NCBI GenBank assembly: GCA_949297565.1
Contig: CASFUI010000102.1
Coordinates: forward strand, 1-11,755
DNA length: 11,755 nucleotides
Source of the DNA: an uncultured Eubacteriales bacterium
GTDB taxonomy: Bacteria > Bacillota > Clostridia > Lachnospirales > Lachnospiraceae
Reading direction: 5' to 3'
Shown in pieces: positions 1-6,953 of the stretch. A model generated the notes under the pieces. The model made no database searches. It was not told the origin of the DNA and saw only the letters and a list, made by a program, of their open reading frames with translations. Positions within the stretch are counted from its first letter, which is position 1; each line of letters begins with the position of its first letter. A program made the position numbers and the translations under genes.

Positions 1-349
1 CCCCATGTAAATCATCCCCCATAATGTTTTATAAGAATGATATTAAGGGATTATAGCCGGGTTTGAACATCTTTTTATCAAGGGACAAAAATGTTATTGA
101 CTTTCGTTTTTGCCGTTATATTGTTTTGCAAAACGTGCCTGTTTGCTGTATTTAGACATGTATCGCTGTTTAAAGATATGTTTGTCATCACCGGTATTTT
201 AAATTTGCGGTCCCTCAGTACATTTGCAAATAATTTAATCAAATTAAAAATAAGTAAGGAACACGTAAGGAACAAACCATAGATGAATACGCATAAATTC
301 AGACAATAGTATTTACCAAGAGTTTAAATTTAAAGAATTTGAAGGTTGC
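1..349. other. Leader stretch with no convincing gene
   Basis: No convincing coding region is seen here. The only ORFs above 60 codons (91-282 plus, 78-275 minus) overlap each other and resemble nothing I know. A promoter-like pair TTGACT (97-102) and TATTGT (119-124) with a 16-base spacer lies on the plus strand. ATTTGC-GGTCCCT at 203-215 is a near copy of the 3' arm of the terminator at 350-404. GTAAGGAACA occurs twice in direct repeat (254-263 and 265-274). The stretch could be the 3' flank of a gene left of the window, or an untranslated transcript that ends at the terminator. Confidence 0.5.
97..124 (+). promoter_or_regulatory. Possible sigma-A promoter in the leader stretch
   Basis: TTGACT at 97-102 (5 of 6 consensus) and TATTGT at 119-124 (4 of 6) are separated by 16 bases. 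A transcript from here would start near 131 and meet the terminator at 350-404, giving an RNA of about 270 bases with no clear protein. AT-rich DNA gives such matches by chance, so this stays a weak call. Confidence 0.3.
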
Positions 350-404
350 AGGGATTTGCAGAAAGCCGCATAAATGCGGGGATTTGCAGGTCCCTTATTT
401 TTTT
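350..404 (+). terminator. Intrinsic terminator upstream of fruR
   Basis: Positions 350-362 pair with 383-395: AGGGA with TCCCT, then two G-U pairs, TGCA with TGCA, and further pairs. After a small internal loop, CCGCAT (366-371) pairs with ATGCGG (374-379). TTATTTTTTT follows directly. It lies just upstream of the fruR promoter, so it shields the fructose operon from upstream transcription. The gene whose transcript it ends is not visible in the window. Confidence 0.7.
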
Positions 405-411
405 GCATAAA

Positions 412-450
412 TTTGATTGAAAATGATTGACTTTGATTGAAAATGATGTT
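412..450 (+). promoter_or_regulatory. Probable FruR operator: four 10-bp-phased TGATTGA repeats
   Basis: TGATTGA occurs at 414-420, 424-430 and 434-440, and a decayed copy (TGATGTT) begins at 444, so each unit starts exactly 10 bp after the last. Seen differently, TTTGATTGAAAATGAT at 412-427 is repeated at 432-447. The array overlaps the -35 box and the spacer of the fruR promoter. DeoR-family sugar regulators are known to bind short direct repeats of this kind. Repression by the FruR encoded just downstream, relieved by a fructose phosphate, is therefore an inference. Confidence 0.7.
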
Positions 451-455
451 ATTTT
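427..455 (+). promoter_or_regulatory. fruR operon promoter
   Basis: TTGACT (427-432) and TATTTT (450-455) are separated by 17 bases, a good sigma-A promoter. Transcription would start near 462, about 33 bases before the fruR start codon. The -35 box sits inside the TGATTGA repeat array, so a bound repressor would exclude RNA polymerase. Confidence 0.7.
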
Positions 456-494
456 ATCATTAGAGATGCAAGATGCAAGGAGATGAAGTGAGAT

Positions 495-1250
495 ATGCTT
501 ACGCAGGAGCGGTATCGTTTGATTACTGAATTAGTGGAGAATAATATCACTGTAACGGTTGCTCAGCTTGTCAAGGAACTTGGCGTGTCTGAGGCGACAA
601 TCAGACGCGACCTGAGCGCTCTGGATGAGCTCGGAAAAATCAGGCGTGTGCACGGAGGTGCTACAATAGTTGAAGAAGAATTTTTGACACATGAGGATGA
701 TGTCTCTACAAAATATACTAAATGTGTAGAGCAGAAAAAAGCTATTGCAAAATATGCGGCTTCAACTATTCAGGATAAGGATTTTGTGTATATAGATGCC
801 GGAACTACCACAGAATATTTAGTTGACAGCATCAGTAAAGATGTTGCGGCTGTCTATGTCACAAATGGTATCGTGCATGCAAAGAAGCTTATCTCAAAGG
901 GACTTAAAACCTATATGGTAGGAGGACTTGTAAAGCCCCTCACTGAGGCGGTTGTCGGCTCTGATGCGGCCCTTTTTATCAGAAAGTTTAATTTTACAAA
1001 GGCATTTATCGGAACTAACGGCATTCATACGGAATACGGATATACAACTGTTGATGCCGAGGAGGCTCTGATAAAAAGCGAGGCGATGAAGCACAGCTAT
1101 ATGAGTTTTGTTCTCGCGGATTATACGAAGTTTGGCAAAGTGAATGCTGTTACATTCGCGCCTATTGAAAAAGCATGTATCGTTACGGACAGCTGTGTCA
1201 AGGATAAGTATAGGGAGGCTACATTGATAAAGGAGGTGTTGCGGAAATGA
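495..1250 (+). CDS. fruR: DeoR-family transcriptional regulator of the fructose operon
   Basis: This 251-residue protein has the usual length and layout of DeoR-family sugar regulators. Residues 1-57 form the winged helix-turn-helix, with the recognition helix around SEATIRRDLSALDELG (32-47) and the family motif RRVHGGA (50-56). Residues 79-233 form the DeoR sensor domain, including DAGTTT (101-106), which binds a sugar phosphate in this family. It is the first gene of the cluster and overlaps fruK by 4 bases (ATGA), so the two are translationally coupled. Its own promoter is covered by a phased repeat operator, so autoregulation is likely. The effector is probably fructose-1-phosphate, inferred from the neighbours. 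AAGGAG lies 12 bases before the ATG, a rather wide spacing, but no better start is seen. Confidence 0.9.
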   Translation: MLTQERYRLITELVENNITVTVAQLVKELGVSEATIRRDLSALDELGKIRRVHGGATIVEEEFLTHEDDVSTKYTKCVEQKKAIAKYAASTIQDKDFVYIDAGTTTEYLVDSISKDVAAVYVTNGIVHAKKLISKGLKTYMVGGLVKPLTEAVVGSDAALFIRKFNFTKAFIGTNGIHTEYGYTTVDAEEALIKSEAMKHSYMSFVLADYTKFGKVNAVTFAPIEKACIVTDSCVKDKYREATLIKEVLRK

Positions 1251-2149
1251 TTTATACGGTCACGTTAAATCCGGCTCTGGATTATGTGATGAAACTGGAT
1301 GAAATGCAGCCGGGGCAGGTAAATCGCAGTACAGGCGAGTATATGCTTTATGGAGGCAAGGGAATTAATGTATCGACAGTTCTTCATAATCTTGGTGTAG
1401 AGAATGTCGCATTGGGATTTATTGCCGGATTTACAGGCGATGAGATTGAGAAAGGGGTAAATTCACTTGGCGTAGAAACAGATTTTGTTCGTCTGAAAAG
1501 CGGAATGAGCCGCATAAATGTCAAGATTAAGGCTTCTAAGGAGACAGATATTAACGCTCAGGGACCCGATATTCCAAAAGCTGCAATGGATGAATTTTAC
1601 AGGAAGCTGGACTCAATATCAGACGGAGATATGCTGATTTTGGCAGGAGCCATACCGGGAAGTCTTCCGTCAAATGTATATGAGGAGTTTATTGAGCGGA
1701 TTTATGGCAAGAATGTAAATGTTGTTGTGGACGCTACAAAGGAACTGCTTCTTAATGTTCTGAAATATCATCCGTTTTTGGTCAAGCCAAATAACCATGA
1801 GCTCGGAGAAATGTTTAATACGGAATGCAGAACGCAGGAAGAAATTACATTTTATGCGGGGAAGCTTCAGGCTATGGGGGCAAGAAATGTGCTGGTATCT
1901 CTGGCTGGAGACGGGGCGCTGCTTTTATCGGAGACAAAGCAGATATATAGAATAGGCGTTCCAAAGGGAAAGGTGGTCAACTCAGTTGGAGCCGGTGATT
2001 CTATGGTTGCGGGATTTGTCGCGAGCTATATAAAGGATATGGATTACGAAAAGGCGTTAAAGTACGGTACAGCAGCCGGAAGCGCGACGGCATTTTCAGA
2101 GGGACTTGCCAGCAAGGAGCTGGTTGAGGAATTATTAAGGCAGCTATAA
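1247..2149 (+). CDS. fruK: 1-phosphofructokinase
   Basis: The enzyme phosphorylates fructose-1-phosphate with ATP to fructose-1,6-bisphosphate in the cytoplasm. The 300 residues match the PfkB sugar kinase family. The N-terminal signature GGKGINVS is at residues 36-43, and the nucleotide-binding GAGDS is at 248-252 with the catalytic Asp251. The sequence alone would also fit a tagatose-6-phosphate kinase. The position between a DeoR regulator and a fructose EIIABC decides for 1-phosphofructokinase. A strong AAAGGAGG lies 9 bases before the ATG, which overlaps the fruR stop codon. The next gene follows after 114 bases that hold a palindrome and a possible promoter. Confidence 0.93.
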   Translation: MIYTVTLNPALDYVMKLDEMQPGQVNRSTGEYMLYGGKGINVSTVLHNLGVENVALGFIAGFTGDEIEKGVNSLGVETDFVRLKSGMSRINVKIKASKETDINAQGPDIPKAAMDEFYRKLDSISDGDMLILAGAIPGSLPSNVYEEFIERIYGKNVNVVVDATKELLLNVLKYHPFLVKPNNHELGEMFNTECRTQEEITFYAGKLQAMGARNVLVSLAGDGALLLSETKQIYRIGVPKGKVVNSVGAGDSMVAGFVASYIKDMDYEKALKYGTAAGSATAFSEGLASKELVEELLRQL

Positions 2150-2199
2150 TCAAAAATTTATACAGCCTGATAATAATTCATGAGACATATAATTATATT

Positions 2200-2229
2200 T
2201 TGACGCAGGATACGTTATTTTGAGATATT
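2200..2229 (+). promoter_or_regulatory. Possible internal promoter for fruA-ptsH-ptsI
   Basis: TTGACG (2200-2205) and GATATT (2224-2229) are separated by 18 bases. Transcription would start near 2236, inside the palindrome at 2229-2245. It would allow fruA, ptsH and ptsI to be expressed apart from fruR-fruK. The -10 box matches the consensus at only 4 of 6 positions. Confidence 0.35.
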
Positions 2230-2245
2230 TTGTATATTATACAAA
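2229..2245. promoter_or_regulatory. Perfect 17-bp palindrome before fruA
   Basis: TTTGTATA-T-TATACAAA is a perfect dyad with 8-bp arms around one base. It sits directly in front of the fruA ribosome binding site and over the predicted start of the internal promoter. Such a site suits a dimeric repressor. It does not resemble the TGATTGA repeats, so it would serve a regulator other than FruR. It is AT-only apart from one G and one C, which lowers certainty. Confidence 0.4.
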
Positions 2246-2263
2246 GAAAGGAAGTGGACCAGT

Positions 2264-4267
2264 ATGAAAATAACGGAATTATTAAACGAAAAGGGAATTG
2301 AGCTTGGAGTGTCTGTTCCGGACAAGGAGGCTGCGATTGATTTTCTTGTGGAGCTTCAGGACAGAGCGGGAAATCTTAAAGACAAGGCGGAGTACAAGAA
2401 AGGAATTGAGGCAAGAGAGGCTCAGGGCTCAACGGCGATAGGCGACGGAATTGCTATACCGCATGCCAAGAGCGCGGCTGTGAGAAGACCGGGGCTTGCG
2501 GCTATGACTGTTCCGGCAGGTGTTGATTATGAGGCTCTCGATGAGCAGCCGTCAAATGTGTTTTTTATGATTGCTGCGCCTGAGGGCGGCTCTGACGTTC
2601 ATCTTGAGGTATTGTCCAGGCTTATGGTGCTCCTCATGGATGAGGAATTTAAAAATAAGCTGCTGGAAGCTAAGAATAAATCTGAATTTCTTGCTGTTAT
2701 AGACGCGAAGGAGGATGAGAAGTTCGGCGCGCAGGAGAGCGGCAGCGAACATGAGACTTCAGGAGATGAGGCGGCATCAGGCGGCAAAATTTCAGACGGA
2801 GAGAGCGACGGCAGCGGATTAAAAACAGAAAACAAAGGATATAAAATTCTGGCAGTAACAGCTTGTCCTACAGGTATCGCCCATACATACATGGCGGCGG
2901 AAGCACTGGAACAGGCTGGACAGAAGATGGGGTATGCGCTCAAGGCTGAAACTAACGGCTCGGGAGGCGTTAAGAACAGACTGACAGATGAGGAAATAAA
3001 GGCGTGTGACGGTATAATTATAGCGGCGGACAAAAATGTTGAAACGGCGAGGTTTGACGGAAAACCTGTTCTGTTTGCAAAGGTTTCTGACGGAATTCAC
3101 AAGCCTGAAGAGCTGATTTCAAGGATTGTAAATAAAGAAGTTCCCGTGTATCACGATGAGCGTGGAATAGATGATACACATACGCGAAAGGAAGGAAAAG
3201 AGGGCTTTGGACACGTGATATATAAGCATTTGATGAACGGTGTGTCACATATGCTTCCGTTTGTAATAGGCGGAGGAATTATGATTGCCCTTGCGTTCCT
3301 TTTGGATGACTACGCTGTAAATCCGGAAAATTTCGGTATGAACACTCCGGTTGCGGCATTTTTTAAGACAGTCGGAAATGCTGCCTTTGGATTTATGCTC
3401 CCTATTCTTGCGGCGTTTATAGCGTCATCCATAGCGGATCGTCCCGGTCTTGCAGTCGGTTTTGCAGGCGGTGTTCTTGCGATGAACGGAACCAATTTTG
3501 TGGAACTGGCACAGGGAAAGACAGATGGAATATCGGGAGGCTTTTTAGCCGCGCTGCTTGCGGGCTTCGTTGCCGGATATGTTGTTCTTCTGCTTGAAAA
3601 GCTTACAGAGAAGCTCCCGAAGAGTATGGACGGAATAAGACCTATGCTTATCTATCCTCTCGGAGGCATTATCATTATCGGTTTGGTTATGTGCGCTGTA
3701 AATCCTGTAATGGGCTGGATTAATACAGGAATAACAAACTGGCTTAACAGTATGGGTAATACTTCAAAGATTCTTCTTGGAATTATAGTTGCAGGAATGA
3801 TGAGCGTAGATATGGGCGGTCCTGTAAATAAGGCAGCATATGTGTTCGGAACTGCGTCACTTGCGACAGGAAATTTTGATGTCATGGCAGCGGTAATGAT
3901 AGGAGGAATGGTACCGCCTATAGCTATAGCTCTGTCCACGACTATATTTAAGAATAAATGGTCGGCAGAGGACAGAAGAAACGGTGTTGTAAACTATATT
4001 ATGGGCTTGTGCTTTATCTCAGAGGGAGCAATCCCTTATGCGGCAAAGGATCCTCTTCGCGTGATACCGAGCTGCATAATAGGCTCTGCGGTATCGGGAG
4101 GTCTCTCTATGTTATTCGGCTGTACGCTGAGAGCTCCTCACGGAGGAATATTCGTATTTCCGGTAGTAGGAAACTGGCCTCTGTATCTGCTTGCGCTGGC
4201 TGTGGGAAGTGCAGTAGGAGCCGTTGTCCTTTCTCTTTTAAAGAAACCTGTAAGAGCCAATGGGTAA
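2264..4267 (+). CDS. fruA: PTS fructose transporter, EIIABC
   Basis: This 667-residue membrane protein takes up fructose and phosphorylates it to fructose-1-phosphate. Domain order is A-B-C. The EIIA domain (about 1-145) carries IPHAK with phospho-accepting His67. A hydrophilic linker rich in Glu, Gly and Ser spans about 147-190. The EIIB domain (about 191-295) has VTACPTGIAHTYMAAE with active-site Cys201. The EIIC domain (about 315-665) has many hydrophobic segments and the fructose-subfamily motifs GGPVNKAAYVFG, SEGAIPYAAKDPLRV and APHGG. All three catalytic parts look intact. AAAGGA precedes the ATG by 11 bases. HPr and EI, encoded next, supply the phosphate. FruK, encoded before, uses the product. 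Confidence 0.95.
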   Translation: MKITELLNEKGIELGVSVPDKEAAIDFLVELQDRAGNLKDKAEYKKGIEAREAQGSTAIGDGIAIPHAKSAAVRRPGLAAMTVPAGVDYEALDEQPSNVFFMIAAPEGGSDVHLEVLSRLMVLLMDEEFKNKLLEAKNKSEFLAVIDAKEDEKFGAQESGSEHETSGDEAASGGKISDGESDGSGLKTENKGYKILAVTACPTGIAHTYMAAEALEQAGQKMGYALKAETNGSGGVKNRLTDEEIKACDGIIIAADKNVETARFDGKPVLFAKVSDGIHKPEELISRIVNKEVPVYHDERGIDDTHTRKEGKEGFGHVIYKHLMNGVSHMLPFVIGGGIMIALAFLLDDYAVNPENFGMNTPVAAFFKTVGNAAFGFMLPILAAFIASSIADRPGLAVGFAGGVLAMNGTNFVELAQGKTDGISGGFLAALLAGFVAGYVVLLLEKLTEKLPKSMDGIRPMLIYPLGGIIIIGLVMCAVNPVMGWINTGITNWLNSMGNTSKILLGIIVAGMMSVDMGGPVNKAAYVFGTASLATGNFDVMAAVMIGGMVPPIAIALSTTIFKNKWSAEDRRNGVVNYIMGLCFISEGAIPYAAKDPLRVIPSCIIGSAVSGGLSMLFGCTLRAPHGGIFVFPVVGNWPLYLLALAVGSAVGAVVLSLLKKPVRANG

Positions 4268-4326
4268 AGAATAACAGTTATTTGTAATATAAATTTTTAT
4301 TTGAATTAGAATGGAGGATAAAATAT

Positions 4327-4590
4327 ATGGTTTCAAAGTCAGTTGTAATTAAAAATGAGCAGGGACTTCACATGCGTCCAGCAGGTCTGCTCGCAAAGGA
4401 GCTGAAGCCTTTTCACAGTGATATTAATCTTATATTTAACGGAAAGAAAATAAACGCAAAAAGTGTCATGAATATTATTGCGGGATGTATGAAATGCGGC
4501 TCGGAAATTGTGATTGAATGTGAGGGCGAAGATGAACAGGCCGCGCTCGATAAGGCAGTAGAGCTTATCGAATCAGGGCTTGGTGAATGA
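4327..4590 (+). CDS. ptsH: HPr phosphocarrier protein
   Basis: HPr carries phosphate from Enzyme I to the sugar-specific EIIA domains. At 87 residues it has normal length. GLHMRPAG places the active His15, with Arg17 in the usual position. Ser46 is kept within NAKSVMNIIA; in Bacillota this serine is phosphorylated by HPr kinase and links HPr to catabolite repression through CcpA. Two features differ from the Bacillus subtilis protein: Met instead of Ala at position 16, and a Cys-Met-Lys-Cys motif at 54-57 right after the Ser46 helix. GGAGG lies 9 bases before the ATG. The gene follows fruA after 59 bases without a terminator and ends 13 bases before ptsI, so it probably belongs to the fructose operon. 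Confidence 0.95.
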   Translation: MVSKSVVIKNEQGLHMRPAGLLAKELKPFHSDINLIFNGKKINAKSVMNIIAGCMKCGSEIVIECEGEDEQAALDKAVELIESGLGE

Positions 4591-4603
4591 AAGGAATGAT
4601 AAT

Positions 4604-6307
4604 ATGTATTATGGAATAGGGGGCTCTGCAGGGTATGGTGTGGGCAGAGCTGTTGTAATCAGTGATGAGCTTCCTGTGTATGAAAAGACAAAACCTGCAG
4701 ATGCCGCCGCAGAGGTTGAGCGTTTTCAGTCTGCGGTGGATGTGTTTACGGAAAAGACAATGCAAATGGCGGACAGGATGCGCTTGTCGGCAGGACAGAA
4801 AAATGCTGAAATACTAGAGGGGCATGTCGTGATGATTTCCGACCCGTTTATGCAGGATGAGATAAAGGAAAAAATCATGCAGGGAATGTGTGCCGAGCAG
4901 GCTGTTGACGAGGTGTGCGCTCAGTTTATTGAGATGTTTAATATGACGGAAGATGAGCTGACAATGCAGCGCGCGACAGATATTCGCGATATACGCATAC
5001 GTCTTTTGAGAATTCTTACAGGAACACAGGAAAAAGATATAAGAGAAGTTCCGGCAGGAACGGTTATTGTTGCTAAAGATCTCACTCCGTCTATGACGGC
5101 CGGGATTGTAAAGGAAAATGTTGCGGGAATTATAACCGAGACGGGAGGAGTTACCTCACATTCTGCTATTCTTGCCAGGGCGCTTGAGATTCCGGGTGTA
5201 TTCAGCGTTGAAGGTATAATATCAAAAGTTAAGGACGGAATGGAGATTGCACTTGACGGAAGCGATGGAATTGTCATTCTTGAGCCTGACGAAGCACAGG
5301 CTGAGGAATACCGCAAAAAAAGAGATGAATTTCTTGAGGCGAGAGCCGGGCTGGAAAAATACCGCGGAAAAGAGACGAGGACTGCTGACGGAATTTTAAA
5401 AGTTCTGTTCGGCAACATAGGAAAGCCTGATGACGCTGCAAAGGTAATTGAAAATGACGGGGAGGGCATAGGCTTGTTCAGAACAGAATTTTTGTTTATG
5501 AACAGCAAAGAGCTTCCGACAGAAGAGGAGCAGTTTGAGGCTTACAAAAAGACTGCGGAGATTATGAGGGACAGAGAGGTTATTATAAGGACTCTTGATA
5601 TAGGAGGAGACAAGGATATTCCGTATCTGGGACTTGAGAAAGAAGACAATCCTTTTCTTGGCTACCGCGCCATAAGATTTTGCCTTAACAGGGAAGACAT
5701 ATATAAGACACAGCTTCGAGCAATTCTGCGCGCAAGCGCTTTCGGAAAAGTCAGTATTATGGTACCGCTTGTCACATGTGTGAAAGAGGTGAGAGACGTA
5801 AAGGCTCTGGTTGAAAAAATAAAGACAGAGCTAGACAGCGAGGGTGTTTCTTACGACAAAAATATAAAGGTAGGAATAATGGTTGAGACACCGGCAGCCA
5901 GTGAGATAGCAGATTTGCTTGCAAAAGAGGCGGATTTCTTCAGCATAGGCACAAATGATTTAACTCAGTATACAATGGCTGTTGACCGGGGAAATTCAAA
6001 AGTTGCATATTTGTATTCTGTATTTAATCCGGCAGTTTTGCGCTCTCTGAAAAGAATTATAGGAGCCGCAAGACAGGAAAACATAATGGTCGGAATGTGC
6101 GGAGAGGCTGCGGCAGACCAGCTTCTCACACCGGTGCTTATCTCTTTTGGACTTGAGGAATTCAGTGTCAGCGCGGGCTCAGTTCTGGCGACGAGGGCGG
6201 CGATATGTAAGTGGAGTAAGGCTGATGCTGACGCCGTTACGAATAAGGTAATGGAGTGCGCTACCAAGGAGGAAGTCATAGAAATTTTGAAGGCCAATAG
6301 AAGGTAA
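4604..6307 (+). CDS. ptsI: PTS Enzyme I (PEP-protein phosphotransferase)
   Basis: Enzyme I takes phosphate from phosphoenolpyruvate and passes it to HPr, starting every PTS uptake reaction. From the ATG at 4604 it has 567 residues, close to the usual 570-575. I chose this start because AAAGGA lies 8 bases before it and the protein then begins MYYGIGGSAGYGVG, as Enzyme I does. A TTG at 4580 in the same frame would add 8 residues and overlap ptsH. Domains in order are the HPr-binding N-terminal region (about 3-125), the swivelling phosphohistidine domain with GGVTSHSAILAR and His186, and the PEP-binding barrel (about 250-540) with MCGEAA and Cys499. It is the last gene of the cluster and is followed by a strong terminator. 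Confidence 0.95.
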   Translation: MYYGIGGSAGYGVGRAVVISDELPVYEKTKPADAAAEVERFQSAVDVFTEKTMQMADRMRLSAGQKNAEILEGHVVMISDPFMQDEIKEKIMQGMCAEQAVDEVCAQFIEMFNMTEDELTMQRATDIRDIRIRLLRILTGTQEKDIREVPAGTVIVAKDLTPSMTAGIVKENVAGIITETGGVTSHSAILARALEIPGVFSVEGIISKVKDGMEIALDGSDGIVILEPDEAQAEEYRKKRDEFLEARAGLEKYRGKETRTADGILKVLFGNIGKPDDAAKVIENDGEGIGLFRTEFLFMNSKELPTEEEQFEAYKKTAEIMRDREVIIRTLDIGGDKDIPYLGLEKEDNPFLGYRAIRFCLNREDIYKTQLRAILRASAFGKVSIMVPLVTCVKEVRDVKALVEKIKTELDSEGVSYDKNIKVGIMVETPAASEIADLLAKEADFFSIGTNDLTQYTMAVDRGNSKVAYLYSVFNPAVLRSLKRIIGAARQENIMVGMCGEAAADQLLTPVLISFGLEEFSVSAGSVLATRAAICKWSKADADAVTNKVMECATKEEVIEILKANRR

Positions 6308-6325
6308 ATAGGGCGAATTTATATT

Positions 6326-6367
6326 AAAAACGGGAGAGGCATTTAAAATCATGGCTCTCCCGTTTTT
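6326..6367. terminator. Bidirectional terminator between ptsI and the DUF1540 gene
   Basis: AAAAACGGGAGAG (6326-6338) pairs perfectly with CTCTCCCGTTTTT (6355-6367) around a 16-base loop. It has a T run on both strands, so it can end the fructose operon on the plus strand and the DUF1540 transcript on the minus strand. The remaining gap to 6419 shows nothing else. Confidence 0.88.
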
Positions 6368-6419
6368 ATGAATTTTAATTCGGCTTTTTAGACCTGAAAT
6401 AAAGATTTAAGTCTTATGC

Positions 6420-6734
6420 TTATTTGCACTTAAATGTAGCACAGACTGTCTCACAGGCTTCTGATGCACAGATACCGGAAATGTCAATATGGTCGGCATT
6501 ACATTTCAGGTTTTCGTTATAGACGCAGTTTGATGCGTCACATGCGATGTTTAATGTTATTTTTGGAGATTCAGAGGCATTTTTTGCGGTCTCGCTGTCA
6601 GCCTCATAGAAACTGCCGCAGCAGGTATCATCACATTTACATGCTGAGGAGCCCTCAACCTTAATTGACGAAAGACAGCAGCAGTTATCTTTGTTGTGTG
6701 TACAAGAGTTTACATTACATCCCAATGCAGTCAT
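6420..6734 (-). CDS. Cysteine-rich protein with two DUF1540 domains
   Basis: This 104-residue protein has 16 cysteines. Residues 6-39 and 65-103 are two divergent copies of one motif: C-x4-C, then Asn, a cluster with Cys, a stretch ending in CxxxC, and closing cysteines. The pattern matches my memory of DUF1540, a small Cys-rich domain of clostridia and bacilli whose function is unknown to me. The spacing suggests metal binding or disulfides, which is an inference. No signal peptide or membrane segment is seen. GGAGG lies 5 bases before the ATG. The gene converges on ptsI and shares its terminator. An 18-bp near-palindrome lies 20 bases upstream of the start and may be an operator. Confidence 0.8.
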   Translation of the reverse strand: MTALGCNVNSCTHNKDNCCCLSSIKVEGSSACKCDDTCCGSFYEADSETAKNASESPKITLNIACDASNCVYNENLKCNADHIDISGICASEACETVCATFKCK

Positions 6735-6754
6735 AGTTTCCTCCGTTCCGGTAC

Positions 6755-6772
6755 GTTAAAGGTACCATTAAC
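6755..6772. promoter_or_regulatory. Near-palindrome upstream of the DUF1540 gene
   Basis: GTTAAAGGTACCATTAAC is a dyad with 9-bp arms and one mismatch, centred on GGTACC. A second dyad overlaps it (GGTAC at 6750-6754 with GTACC at 6762-6766). A weak minus-strand promoter, TTTCCT (6792-6797) and TATGTT (6770-6775) with 16 bases between, would start transcription inside the palindrome. An operator is plausible but unproven. Confidence 0.4.
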
Positions 6773-6791
6773 ATAGATTTAGTTTTTTAGT

Positions 6792-6837
6792 AGGAAACGC
6801 AGTTTCCTGGAAAAAAGAGTTCGCAATCGAACTCTTT
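6792..6837. repeat. Two adjacent hairpins, one with a minus-strand T run
   Basis: AGGAAAC (6792-6798) pairs with GTTTCCT (6802-6808) around GCA. AAAGAGTTCG (6814-6823) pairs with CGAACTCTTT (6828-6837) around CAAT. On the minus strand the second hairpin is followed by TTTTTT and would act as an intrinsic terminator. It lies beyond the lepB terminator, so it is either a backup terminator or part of an interspersed palindromic element. Confidence 0.55.
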
Positions 6838-6895
6838 CGCGAGTCACGGATTCGTAAGAATAATTACCTTTCCGCGCCTCTGCGATAAAAAATAA

Positions 6896-6923
6896 AAACA
6901 TGCCCGGCAATCCGGACATGTTT
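6896..6923 (-). terminator. Terminator of lepB
   Basis: Positions 6896-6907 pair with 6912-6923 around a 4-base loop. In the minus-strand RNA all 12 positions pair, one as G-U, and the stem ends in a TTTTTATTTTTT tract. It starts 30 bases after the lepB stop codon. Confidence 0.88.
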
Positions 6924-6953
6924 ATTATCTGCATCTTATATTTTTATTATTCA

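Noticed and set aside
109..135. Catabolite-responsive (cre) site near TTGCAAAACG
   Set aside because: The spacing between TG-N-AA and CG is one base too long for the cre consensus; no other convincing cre site was found upstream of the fructose genes.
91..282. ORF of 63 codons with a hydrophobic start and AAGGGA five bases upstream
   Set aside because: It resembles nothing I know, is overlapped by an ORF on the other strand, lies in AT-rich DNA, and the nearest promoter-like site lies inside it.
2599..3033. 144-codon ORF antisense to fruA
   Set aside because: It lies within a clearly coding region in the opposite frame, shows serine- and leucine-rich shadow composition, and matches no family.
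4580..4603. Longer Enzyme I start at a TTG
   Set aside because: The ATG at 4604 has a proper ribosome binding site and gives the usual N-terminus; the extra 8 residues do not look like Enzyme I.
4921..5508. 195-codon ORF antisense to ptsI
   Set aside because: It is a shadow of the Enzyme I gene, with serine- and proline-rich antisense composition and no recognisable domain.
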